The notes beneath the pieces are model-generated. The model saw nothing but the letters and a program-made list of their open reading frames with translations, was not told the DNA's origin and did no database searches. The position numbers and the translations under genes were made by a program. A stretch of 64,000 nucleotides of DNA from an uncultured Maribacter sp. (GTDB lineage: Bacteria > Bacteroidota > Bacteroidia > Flavobacteriales > Flavobacteriaceae). This document shows positions 28,801 to 36,901 of this stretch, in pieces. Each line of letters opens with the position of its first letter. Within the stretch, counting starts at the first letter, position 1. The DNA is taken from positions 709,728 to 773,727 of the forward strand of contig NZ_CANMBB010000001.1 in assembly GCF_947495965.1 (NCBI RefSeq), written 5' to 3'.

Positions 28801-28847
28801 AACATCATTGCCAAACCCATAATTTGTTTGCGTGTTTTTCTGTTCAT
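25824..28847 (-). CDS. SusC/RagA-type TonB-dependent transporter
   Basis: 1007 residues. It has a signal peptide ending ITIAQ, a carboxypeptidase-D-like N-terminal extension (VSGTVSDVDGPLPGVNIVVKGT, about 27-105), a TonB-box-like EVVIVGYGT near 107-115, and a plug with IRGVNSLSNADPLFIVDG and DAAASAIYGARAANGVV. A 22-strand barrel follows, ending in a terminal Phe as usual for outer-membrane barrels. With the SusD it imports an oligosaccharide or small glycoside across the outer membrane. It is the first gene of the minus-strand operon; its promoter and a candidate operator lie upstream. Confidence 0.93.
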   Translation of the reverse strand: MNRKTRKQIMGLAMMFLSYITIAQTAQVSGTVSDVDGPLPGVNIVVKGTTNGVTTDFDGNYTIADVAEDGVLVFSYIGYATQEITLNGQTTLNVSLEADAQALNEVVIVGYGTSNKRELTGSVSTIKKDAIVNVVASNPTTALQGKLAGIQVESFGGQPGGKANVFIRGVNSLSNADPLFIVDGLFVDNMNNINPNDIQDISVLKDAAASAIYGARAANGVVLIKTNHGRKNQGIKVELNLKTGFDTASKKLDFINGQQYTDYLNQRFENDGSSTRVTWNGVDTDWQDENISNAIIKDYGFSISGGGEHSSHYVSGNYFYQDGLLVGSGFERINFRTNNKFDYGKFHVTQSLGLTQGQLQENRWYGFDGTTAPTVALRNAANEGGFEAPDISLNVQGPGGTNQYARALLEDNLTTTRNVYASVKFDYDITDSFKAGINFGFDYLNTHIFEFTPTFFLSPSAESGRNINPLNDLTDFRQEDINLLVEPTLSYNKEFGEHKIGAVLGYTYFLESQNSAGLYGQGTDSNSIRVVGGLAADSQTILLGSDNKAGLESIFGRLNYNYGGKYIFSATVRRDASSRFAKENQSGIFPSFSGAWNLSSEPFWGEDSVVNYFKLRASYGELGSYPDVFYPTQAVFLSNQSNALFGNETANGLARTTLADPDLVWETTKTIDVGLDMSLFDGKVNFSADYYSKDISDVLVQIAVPSTTGVNLPVTRNAGDLINNGLEFVLDYKKREGDFTYTIGANISFNLKSEAGNIPSPILGPQIDENLNVVNRTISGEPIGAFYGYIVEDKVDPVTGDFVRVDTDGVDGITAADQTVIGDPTPDFTYGLNFNGAYKNFDFALGFNGVQGNEIYNLVKEFNIFTPDGGRLTDVLNAWTPTNTDTNIPKATVADGANNKAPSSFFVEDGSYFRLKTLEVGYNFKEGILGGDFIKDLRLSLNVQNVFVLTDYSGYDPDVSSTDGGRASLNSGVPGVRTPVNPLLSRGIDARAYPNARTFTFGVKATF

Positions 28848-28920
28848 AAGAATTAATTGTTAATAGATTATTTAATATAAGTTAGTTTAGTTGTGCAGCA
28901 AATCAATCTTTAAAATAGTA

Positions 28921-28951
28921 CTATGATAGTCTATGCTACTATGCAAATATA
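28921..28951 (-). promoter_or_regulatory. susC promoter -7 box with overlapping CTATG repeats (candidate GntR operator)
   Basis: On the minus strand 28944-28951 reads TATATTTG, a perfect TAnnTTTG -7 box, about 100 nt before the susC ATG. Where the transcript would start, CTATG occurs three times (28921, 28931, 28939), the first two exactly 10 bp apart. Repeats over the start site are the usual place for a repressor; the GntR-type gene starts transcribing away some 1.2 kb upstream. No clear -33 TTTG was found. Confidence 0.4.
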
Positions 28952-29073
28952 AATTAAAATTGCACATATAAAAATAAAACTATATTAAAATTAAATATAT
29001 GTTAAAATTTATATGCTAAAAATGTAAAATTAACGTTTATTGCAATTGTAGTAACAGCAGGGTTTTCCTAGCT

Positions 29074-30087
29074 CTATAAAGAATTTCTCTTTATTAAATT
29101 AGAGGGCATAATTATTTTTGTAGTTTTTTGCAATTTAATATGATTGGCTGCTTCTTTAGCCATTTCTTTAAAATCTGTAGAGATTGTGGTAATACCTCCA
29201 AAAACAATTTCTTTAACAACGTGGTCATTATGAGAGAGCACACCAACATCTTTCCCAATCATATATTCATTGTTTTTGGCATCTCTTAAAACTTCCCATA
29301 AAAACGTATCACTAATAAAAAAGTAAAGACTCCCTTTTTTAATTGAGCTAGGCTTATATTTAGCTTCTACTTTTCCAGAAATATTATAGTCTAGACAAAA
29401 CTTATTAAATGCTTGTAAAATACCTAATGGATAATCTGCATCATCTTTATAAAATAAAATAAACTTTTTATACGTAGAGATTTGAGGTAGCAAATCTACC
29501 AACTTATTATAGGTAGACTCTTTAAACTCTTGAGAAATATAAGAGTATGCATTACCAAGATTTATATACCTATCTATTATTAATAATTTTTTGGGATCTA
29601 TAGTTTTTATATGCGGGACTAGTGTATTATTAGGTATTGGAGCAATTACATACATTCCATATTTTCCTCGTATGGTACTTAACACACCTTCAAAAACAGA
29701 TATATTATTATGATGAAAAAAGACATCTATTTGGTATCTTTTCCCTAATTCTTTCCTAAATGCATTATAAAATTCTTCTTGAAAACGCTGTAAAGAAAAT
29801 AATAGTAAAGCTATTTTTAAAGTAACCTTAGTCTCATTACTAATAATAAAATACCCTTTTAATTTTTTAGATTCTATTAATCCTCTTTCTTTTAATTCCT
29901 CATAAGCTTTTACAATAGTTTTACGTGCATACCCTAACTCTCCTACCATTACATTAATAGATGGCAACTTATCGCCAATAACTAATATTCCAGAATCTAT
30001 AGATTCTATAATACCATGTACCAATTGTTCATGTTTAGATAAACTATTAATTTCTTGTAAGCTTTTAATTTTTTCAATTAGGGACAT
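29074..30087 (-). CDS. GntR-type regulator with LacI-like sugar-binding domain
   Basis: 337 residues. The N-terminal winged helix (about 18-85) has the GntR pattern IIESIDSGILVIGDKLPSIN, ARKTIVKAYEELKERGLIES and KGYFI. The C-terminal 240 residues (KIALLLFSLQRFQEEFYNAF and so on) look like the periplasmic-binding-protein fold used by LacI regulators, so the effector is probably a sugar or glycoside. It lies directly upstream of the minus-strand SusC operon, in the same direction, with 226 nt between. It is the obvious candidate regulator of that operon. Confidence 0.85.
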   Translation of the reverse strand: MSLIEKIKSLQEINSLSKHEQLVHGIIESIDSGILVIGDKLPSINVMVGELGYARKTIVKAYEELKERGLIESKKLKGYFIISNETKVTLKIALLLFSLQRFQEEFYNAFRKELGKRYQIDVFFHHNNISVFEGVLSTIRGKYGMYVIAPIPNNTLVPHIKTIDPKKLLIIDRYINLGNAYSYISQEFKESTYNKLVDLLPQISTYKKFILFYKDDADYPLGILQAFNKFCLDYNISGKVEAKYKPSSIKKGSLYFFISDTFLWEVLRDAKNNEYMIGKDVGVLSHNDHVVKEIVFGGITTISTDFKEMAKEAANHIKLQKTTKIIMPSNLIKRNSL

Positions 30088-30460
30088 AATGAGAAGATTA
30101 TAACTGTGTAATGATATGAAAATTAAACGATTTTAAAAATATTTTTGGAAAAAAGGGATTATCCATACTTCAGATTATAATCTTTAATTACAATTAATGT
30201 TTTTTTCTCAAAAGTTTAAAAAATGATTATTAGAGCATCTTATTTAACCAAATAGCACTATTACAAAAACGCCCTTAAAGTACTACAAATAAGACAATTA
30301 AAATAAAATTATCCATTATTATTGAATTTAATAAAAAAACAAAACGGAACATTTGTTCTGCGAATTGGTACATCTGAAACCTTAAAATAATCTTAATGCC
30401 TTCATATTTGTTTAACAGAACTTTAAGGTTCTTATAACTAACTTAAATTAAATAAATATT
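30088..30460. other. Divergent intergenic region between GntR and second SusC operon
   Basis: 373 bp, very AT-rich, no ORF. It must contain the promoters of both the regulator and the plus-strand susC. I see a weak -7-like CATATTTG at 30403-30410 and a short palindrome GAACA-TT-TGTTC at about 30347-30358. The CTATG repeats seen before the first susC are not repeated here. Confidence 0.5.
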
Positions 30461-33400
30461 ATGAAATTTCATTTTGAATTTAGTTGGAAATCCAAGCTTT
30501 GCTTAATGACCCTTTTAGGGTTTCTAAGCTTTGGCATTTCACAAGCTCAAACACAAAAGATTTCGGGTACCATCAGTGCAGATGGCACGCCTTTACCTGG
30601 AGTTAGTATTGTAGTAAAAGGAACAAATGTAGGCGCAATTGCAGATTTTGATGGAAACTATAGTATTCAAGCATCATCATCAGATATTCTTGTTTTTAGC
30701 TACGTTGGGTATACTACAAAAGAGCTTAAAGTAGGTAATAATACTACTTTAAATGTACGCCTAGCAGAAGATGTAGCCGCACTAGAAGAAGTAATAGTAT
30801 ACGGTTATGGCTCTGTAAAAAGAAAAGATTTAACTGGATCTGTTGTTTCTATTAAGGCAGAAGATATGCAAAAAGTTAAAACCGTTTCTTTTGAAGGAGC
30901 TTTAGCAGCAAAAGCGGCTGGTGTACAAGTAGTAACCTCACAAGGTGGACCAGATGCTGGTTTTAGAGTCCTTGTTCGTGGAGGTACATCTGTTAACGCA
31001 TCTACAGATCCTCTTTATGTTGTAGATGGTTTTGCTTTGGAAGGTAACTCTCGTTCCACTGCACTTGGGTTAGGAAACTCTAATACAAGTCCCCTATCAA
31101 CAATAGATCCGGCAAATATAGAATCTATAGAAGTCTTAAAAGATGCTTCTGCTACAGCTTTATATGGTTCTAGAGGTGCAAATGGTGTAGTTATAATAAC
31201 AACCAAAAAAGGTAGAAAAGGTAGAACCGACATGGATTTTAACATGTATACTTCTGTCTCTACTCTTGCAAATAGAATTGATTTAATGACAGCTCAAGAG
31301 TTTGTTGATTATAGATTAGAATATACTCCTTGGGATGAGAACAACCCTACAGATCAATTTGTTGGTGCTTATAGAGATGGTTTTGGTAATCCTATTGATT
31401 TAAATGATTCAAGAGTAATTTTAACAGATTGGCAAGATGAAATTATGCGAACTGCCATTACTAAAAATTACAATTTTGGAATAAGAGGTGGATCAGAAAA
31501 TAGTTCTTACTCGGCTTCTATATCCTATTTAGATAAAGAAGGTATTGTTAAAAATACAGATTTTGAGAGGTATAATATTAACTTAAATGTTACTCAAAAT
31601 TTAGGAAAAAAAGTAAAAGCAGGGGTTACATCTAACATTAGTATAAGTAATAGGTCTGGTATTGTTTCTGCAGCTGGGTCTGATTCCAATGGACAAAGTG
31701 GTATTGTAACAAGTGCTTTATTATTTAGCCCGGTTCAAGGATTAACACGTTATGATGATGCAGAATACGATGAAAACGGTTTATTACTTACTTTAAGATC
31801 AGGGGATATTACTAACCCAGTAAGAAGGTTAGAAGGTGACACAAATACAGGTAATACGCTTGGTTATACAGGTAGTGCATATCTTAGTTATGAAATAGCT
31901 AAAAACCTAACCTTTAGAACCTCTATTTCTGGTAATTACAATAAGACTAAGAATAAATCTTACTTCAACGAAAACTTTGGATGGGGTAAAAGTGCAAATG
32001 GTAGAGCTTTTGTAGGCCAATCAGAATTTGCTGGTCTTACTACAACTCAAAACTTCACATACAACAATAATTGGAACAAGCACTCTTTAAATGTTGTAGC
32101 AGTATATGAGCAACAAGAAGGGTATTTTGAACAATTAACATCTAGTGCAACTGGTTTTAACTTACCTGGTTTTAATGTAGATTTATTACAATCTGCTACA
32201 GAGACTTTAAACAACAGAACACTTAGATCGGAGTCATCTATTAGATCTGCTATCTCAAGAATTCAATATGATTTTGATGATAGGTTTGTTTTTAATGCAA
32301 GTGCACGTTGGGATGAATCTTCTAAGTTTGCTCCAGGAGAAAAATGGGGCTTTTTCCCATCGGCAGGTTTTGCTTGGAAAGCATCTAATGAAAACTTTTT
32401 AAAAGACCAAAAAACAATTTCTAACTTAAAATTTAAAGTTAGTTATGGTGAAACCGGTAATGCAAATATTCCATCCTATCAATCTTTTGGTTTTGGAGAA
32501 CTGGCAAATTATTTTTATGATGGAAATTTAGCAACTGGTGTATCTGTAAATCGTATTCCTAACCCTGCTTTAACATGGGAAACTACAACGCAATTAGATG
32601 CTGGTTTTAACTTAGGTTTATTTAATAATAGAGTAAATTTTGAATTCGATTATTACAACAAACAAACATCAGATTTATTATTAAGAACTCCAATACCTAA
32701 TAGTACAGGGTTTGATATTATTTTCAAAAACACTGGATCATTAGAAAACAAAGGATATGAATTTGCACTAAGTACAGTGAATGTTGATACTGAAAACTTT
32801 AGTTGGAACACTAGCTTCAATATTAGTTTCAATAAAAACAAAATCCTAGATCTAGGAGGGGCAGATCAATTCTTAATAAGAGCAATTGGTAACAACCAAG
32901 TTAATAATGATTATATCGTAAGAGTAGGCGAATCTTTAGGTACTTACTACGGAATAGAACAAGACGGTGTTTATAATTATAGTGATTTTGTAGAATTTGA
33001 TGGTTTAAGTAATACTGAAGCAGCTGCTAAATTAAGACAAGATTCTGCGGATAGTGGAGATGCCTATTTTGACATTTTTTATACCCTTAAAGATGGTGTA
33101 GTTAAAACTGGTGGTGTAAATAATTACAGACCAGGATTACCTAAGTTTAAAGATCAATTAACTGTAGATACAAATGGTGATGGTATACCAGATGAGGCAG
33201 ACGGAACCGCAAATGATGAGGATCAAGTTATTCTAGGAAGATCAGCTCCAAAGCATTTTGGTGGTTTCACTAATAACTTTAGATACAAAAATTTCGACTT
33301 AGGAATAGTAACGCAATGGGTTTACGGTAATGATATCTACAATAAAAATAGGGTAAGAGGTAATTCTTTAGCAGTACCATACAGCAACAAATATGCAGTA

Positions 33401-33751
33401 GCCGCTGATAGATGGACTCCTGAAAACTATGATTCAGATATTCCTGGTATTTGGGGATATGGAGATGGTGGTTTTGGTAGTGCCGCTAAATCTGTTTATG
33501 TAGAAGACGGTTCTTACTTTAGAATATCAAATATTACCATTGGGTATACAATACCTTCAGACGTTGTAGATAAAATTGGCATTAAAAAAGTTAGACTTTA
33601 TGGGTCTGTTGATAATGTATTCTTATTTACTAATTATACTGGTTTTGATCCAGATGTAAATGTTGGAAACAACCAATTAACTCCAGGATTAGATTCTGAT
33701 GCTTACCCTAGAGAAAGAACTTTTAACCTAGGTCTTAATGTTGGATTTTAA
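30461..33751 (+). CDS. SusC/RagA-type TonB-dependent transporter
   Basis: 1096 residues. It has a signal peptide ending GISQAQ, a CarboxypepD-like extension (ISGTISADGTPLPGVSIVVKGT), TonB-box-like EEVIVYGYGS, a plug with VLVRGGTSVNASTDPLYVVDG and DASATALYGSRGANGVV, then a long barrel with terminal NVGF. It contains an extracellular-loop stretch rich in Asp/Gly (DTNGDGIPDEADG) resembling a calcium site. It is the first gene of a four-gene operon that has SusD and binding proteins but no enzyme, so its substrate must be prepared by enzymes encoded elsewhere or imported unprocessed. Confidence 0.93.
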   Translation: MKFHFEFSWKSKLCLMTLLGFLSFGISQAQTQKISGTISADGTPLPGVSIVVKGTNVGAIADFDGNYSIQASSSDILVFSYVGYTTKELKVGNNTTLNVRLAEDVAALEEVIVYGYGSVKRKDLTGSVVSIKAEDMQKVKTVSFEGALAAKAAGVQVVTSQGGPDAGFRVLVRGGTSVNASTDPLYVVDGFALEGNSRSTALGLGNSNTSPLSTIDPANIESIEVLKDASATALYGSRGANGVVIITTKKGRKGRTDMDFNMYTSVSTLANRIDLMTAQEFVDYRLEYTPWDENNPTDQFVGAYRDGFGNPIDLNDSRVILTDWQDEIMRTAITKNYNFGIRGGSENSSYSASISYLDKEGIVKNTDFERYNINLNVTQNLGKKVKAGVTSNISISNRSGIVSAAGSDSNGQSGIVTSALLFSPVQGLTRYDDAEYDENGLLLTLRSGDITNPVRRLEGDTNTGNTLGYTGSAYLSYEIAKNLTFRTSISGNYNKTKNKSYFNENFGWGKSANGRAFVGQSEFAGLTTTQNFTYNNNWNKHSLNVVAVYEQQEGYFEQLTSSATGFNLPGFNVDLLQSATETLNNRTLRSESSIRSAISRIQYDFDDRFVFNASARWDESSKFAPGEKWGFFPSAGFAWKASNENFLKDQKTISNLKFKVSYGETGNANIPSYQSFGFGELANYFYDGNLATGVSVNRIPNPALTWETTTQLDAGFNLGLFNNRVNFEFDYYNKQTSDLLLRTPIPNSTGFDIIFKNTGSLENKGYEFALSTVNVDTENFSWNTSFNISFNKNKILDLGGADQFLIRAIGNNQVNNDYIVRVGESLGTYYGIEQDGVYNYSDFVEFDGLSNTEAAAKLRQDSADSGDAYFDIFYTLKDGVVKTGGVNNYRPGLPKFKDQLTVDTNGDGIPDEADGTANDEDQVILGRSAPKHFGGFTNNFRYKNFDLGIVTQWVYGNDIYNKNRVRGNSLAVPYSNKYAVAADRWTPENYDSDIPGIWGYGDGGFGSAAKSVYVEDGSYFRISNITIGYTIPSDVVDKIGIKKVRLYGSVDNVFLFTNYTGFDPDVNVGNNQLTPGLDSDAYPRERTFNLGLNVGF

Positions 33752-33796
33752 CAAAGAGGATAGCTTATTAAGTTAAAAACGTAAAAAATTAGAAAA

Positions 33797-35341
33797 ATGA
33801 AAAAAGTAAAAAATATAGTATTCTTGATGATGGCACTTATAGCCGCATCATCTTGTTCAGAAAGTTTTGTGGAGGAAAATCCACCTTCTGAAATCACTCC
33901 CGATGGTTTATTAACTACTGAGGCAGGTGCTCAAGTTTATTTAAATGGAGCGTATGGTGCCATTCAACATACTTTAGCTTCTGGCGGTGGTGGTACTAAC
34001 GCTGCATGGCAAATTCATTGGGGAACTATTGCTACAGATGAAGTAGTTGTTCCTGGTTGGGCTGGTGACAGAAAACTTATGTTCTTACAACAAGTAACAC
34101 CTTCAAACAATACTGTTCTTGATGTATGGCAAGAGTTATATACCGCAGTAAATATAGCTAATAGTGTTATTGACAGAATTGGCGCTATGACAGAAGACCA
34201 AATAAGTAACGATGCAAAAGAATTAATGATTGCAGAAGCAAAATTTTGTAGAGCTGCAGCTTATTTTGGTTTAGTAGTTCCTTTTGAAAATATACCACTG
34301 CATAAAAATGAAACTGTAACGGTAGAAGATGCTATTTTACCACAATCTTCACCAGAAGAAGTTTATGACTTTATTGTTGCAGATTTAAAAGCTGCTTCAG
34401 CTATTTTACCAGAAGAACAAGGTGGTGCAAAAGCTACAAAAGGAGCTGCACAATCTTTACTAGGAAAAGTATATTTACAAATGACAGGTTTTCCTTTAAA
34501 CCAAACAGATAAATTTGCCCTTGCAGAAAAAGAGCTTGAAGAAGTAATGGCAAGCGGAGTTTACAATTTGTTAGACAATTATGCTAATGTTTTTAAACTT
34601 GATTATGAGCAGAGCAATGAAATTGTTTATGCTTTTCCTATGGAAGGTCCAGGACAACAAGAAGGAGGAAATTTAAGTACTTTTTATGGTCCAAATGGAG
34701 CCGTATCTAATGGTGGCGGATGGGGTACATGCTATATAAACCAAGAATTTGAAAGTTCTTACGATAGAGATGATTTAAGACTAAGAAATAATATAGCTGT
34801 ACACAATGCAAATAACATGACAAGAGAAGAAGCTGTTGAAGTTGACCCTAATGATTGGGGAACAAATAAAGTTTCTTGGAGAGGTTGGAAAACACATGCC
34901 GAAAAACCAAACGCTTACGCTAATGATACTCCTTTTGACAATCCTTATATTAGATATTCGGATGTTTTATTAATGTATGCAGAAGCTTTAAATGGGCAAG
35001 GAAAACTTACACAAATAGACATAGATCAAACCGTAAATAGAATAAGATCAAGGGTAAGAAATATTCCTACTGCAGTACCAGATATGGTTCTTGGAACACA
35101 AGAACAAAATGCTGATGAAATTTTATCTGAACGTAGAAAAGAACTTTGCTTTGAAGGTTGGAGACGTAATGATCTTATTAGGTTTGGAAAATACAAGGAG
35201 ACTATTTTAGCTATTGATCAGGGTGGTTGGAGCACAGCAGGAAACCCAGGCCCAAATTATCAAGATTTTGAAATTAGATGGCCTATACCTAGTTCAGAAC
35301 TAGAAATAAATCCTAATTTAAAACAAAACGAAGGGTATTAA
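33797..35341 (+). CDS. SusD/RagB-type surface glycan-binding lipoprotein
   Basis: 514 residues. MKKVKNIVFLMMALIAASSC is a lipoprotein signal. SusD landmarks are present: KFCRAAAYFGLVVPFENIPLHKNE in the helical scaffold, IRYSDVLLMYAEALNGQGK, and ELCFEGWRRNDLIRFGKY near the C-terminus. It pairs with the SusC encoded 45 nt upstream. Several Trp and Gly-rich loops (GGGWGTCYINQEF) are possible ligand-contact sites, but the glycan cannot be inferred. Confidence 0.9.
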   Translation: MKKVKNIVFLMMALIAASSCSESFVEENPPSEITPDGLLTTEAGAQVYLNGAYGAIQHTLASGGGGTNAAWQIHWGTIATDEVVVPGWAGDRKLMFLQQVTPSNNTVLDVWQELYTAVNIANSVIDRIGAMTEDQISNDAKELMIAEAKFCRAAAYFGLVVPFENIPLHKNETVTVEDAILPQSSPEEVYDFIVADLKAASAILPEEQGGAKATKGAAQSLLGKVYLQMTGFPLNQTDKFALAEKELEEVMASGVYNLLDNYANVFKLDYEQSNEIVYAFPMEGPGQQEGGNLSTFYGPNGAVSNGGGWGTCYINQEFESSYDRDDLRLRNNIAVHNANNMTREEAVEVDPNDWGTNKVSWRGWKTHAEKPNAYANDTPFDNPYIRYSDVLLMYAEALNGQGKLTQIDIDQTVNRIRSRVRNIPTAVPDMVLGTQEQNADEILSERRKELCFEGWRRNDLIRFGKYKETILAIDQGGWSTAGNPGPNYQDFEIRWPIPSSELEINPNLKQNEGY

Positions 35342-35364
35342 TTCACCTAAAAAATCGCAAAAAA

Positions 35365-36813
35365 ATGAAAAATTATATAAATAATAAATTCAGCAAGTAT
35401 CTTTTTGCTATAACCATTCCTTTAGGAATAGCAATAAGTTGTACGCCAGAATCTAATATTAAAGATGGTATTAAAGAAATAAGCTTTAAACCAACAGCCA
35501 GTACCACTTTAATTACAGAAGGAGAAACTATAAAATATCAAGATTCTTCCCTTAATGTAAGTAAAAGAATTTGGACTTTTGAAGGAGGTAATATAGAAAC
35601 TTCAGATGAGGAAATTATAGAAATTACTTATGATGAAGCATCAGAAATTAACGAAGGAACCCCAGTCGGCTATGTAACCACACTAGAGGTAACGCATGAA
35701 GATGGTTCCATTACAAAAAATTCGTTTAAGGTAGATGTATATAACCATATAAAACCAGAGTTTAGTGCTGATAAAAATGCTGCATTAATGGGTTCCGAAA
35801 TCTCATTTACTAACCTTTCAGAATACACCGAATCTAAATGGGAAGATGCTCAAGAAAAAGACCAATATTTTTGGTCTTTCCCAGGTGGTATTCCAGAAAC
35901 TAGTACCGAAGAAAACCCAAAGGTAATATACCCTACTACTGGAGATTATCCGGTTGCTTTAGCAATTTTTCGTTCCGCACCAGAAGATAAAGCTTTAATC
36001 GTAAAAGAAGATTTTATTAAAATTGTAGATGTACAAGTAATTGGTTCTACTAGTAATAGATTAGCAGAGTTAGGTTCTAAAATATTTTTATCATACGATG
36101 CAGATTTACAGCCTACAGATGCAGAAAAATTTACAGTTATGGTAGATGATACCGCAGTAAACATTTCTTCTGTTAATGTAAAGTCAGATGATACTATAAC
36201 TTATGAAATTATATTAGAAACTCCTGCTGTAGATAACCAAACAATTACACTAAATTACGAGGGTGGAGATTTTGCTGCTAGCGGAGAACTTTTAGGGCCA
36301 ATAGTAGATTTGGCAATAGAAAATAATGTAGTTAACCTATTAAAAGATAAAAACCCTGGTTTTGAATCTGATGGACCAGGTGGCTTTCCTGGTACTGGCT
36401 GGGGTAACTGGGATGGCACTGCAAATAACCCAGAAGTATATGCTGTTATAGATACCGACAAACATAGTGGAAATAATAGTTTACAAATAACTATGGACGG
36501 TACAGGAACAGGCTGGATTCTTAATACTACAGGTCATGAAGCTGTAGAAGAGGGCGAGTATAGATTAAGCATATGGGCAAAAGCATCTGTAGATGGTATT
36601 CCTTTAGATTTTAGATCGGTAACACCAAACTGGTCTAATGTACATACTGCTAATGAAACATTAACAACAGAATGGACAGAATATACGTTAGAATTCTCTA
36701 CCGTTGGCGATGAAAATCTTAACAGAAATTACTGGCACGTTCTTAGGCCAAATGAAGCTGCTAATGGGGTACAGGTTTTTATAGATGATGTATCTTTATA
36801 CAGAATAGATTAA
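35365..36813 (+). CDS. SusE-position PKD/CBM lipoprotein
   Basis: 482 residues. The signal ends in an IAISC lipobox. Two PKD-like domains follow (about 30-120, with RIWTFEGGNIETSDEE; about 125-200, with FWSFPGGIPETSTEENP and TTGDYPVALAIF). Next comes an Ig-like segment, then a C-terminal jelly-roll of the CBM4/9 type (about 310-482) with YRLSIWAKA and VQVFIDDVSLYRID. It occupies the SusE/F position and is expected to be a surface glycan-binding protein. A homologue of the same architecture is at 50062-51672. Confidence 0.75.
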   Translation: MKNYINNKFSKYLFAITIPLGIAISCTPESNIKDGIKEISFKPTASTTLITEGETIKYQDSSLNVSKRIWTFEGGNIETSDEEIIEITYDEASEINEGTPVGYVTTLEVTHEDGSITKNSFKVDVYNHIKPEFSADKNAALMGSEISFTNLSEYTESKWEDAQEKDQYFWSFPGGIPETSTEENPKVIYPTTGDYPVALAIFRSAPEDKALIVKEDFIKIVDVQVIGSTSNRLAELGSKIFLSYDADLQPTDAEKFTVMVDDTAVNISSVNVKSDDTITYEIILETPAVDNQTITLNYEGGDFAASGELLGPIVDLAIENNVVNLLKDKNPGFESDGPGGFPGTGWGNWDGTANNPEVYAVIDTDKHSGNNSLQITMDGTGTGWILNTTGHEAVEEGEYRLSIWAKASVDGIPLDFRSVTPNWSNVHTANETLTTEWTEYTLEFSTVGDENLNRNYWHVLRPNEAANGVQVFIDDVSLYRID

Positions 36814-36837
36814 ATATAAAACATATTAAAAAATTAT

Positions 36838-36871
36838 AAGGTCTATTTGAATTTTCAAATAGACCTTTTTT
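36838..36871 (+). terminator. Intrinsic terminator
   Basis: AGGTCTATTTGA (36839-36850) and TCAAATAGACCT (36855-36866) form a 12-bp stem with loop ATTT and a T-run. It separates the SusCD-CBM genes from the FG-GAP gene that starts 30 nt later, so that gene is reached by read-through or has its own promoter overlapping the terminator. Confidence 0.85.
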
Positions 36872-36901
36872 ATTAAATTACTTGTATAACTTATTACTGT
36901 A

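Noticed and set aside
30347-30358. GAACA-TT-TGTTC palindrome as operator of the second susC
   Set aside because: Very short arms, no counterpart at the other promoters; too weak to call.
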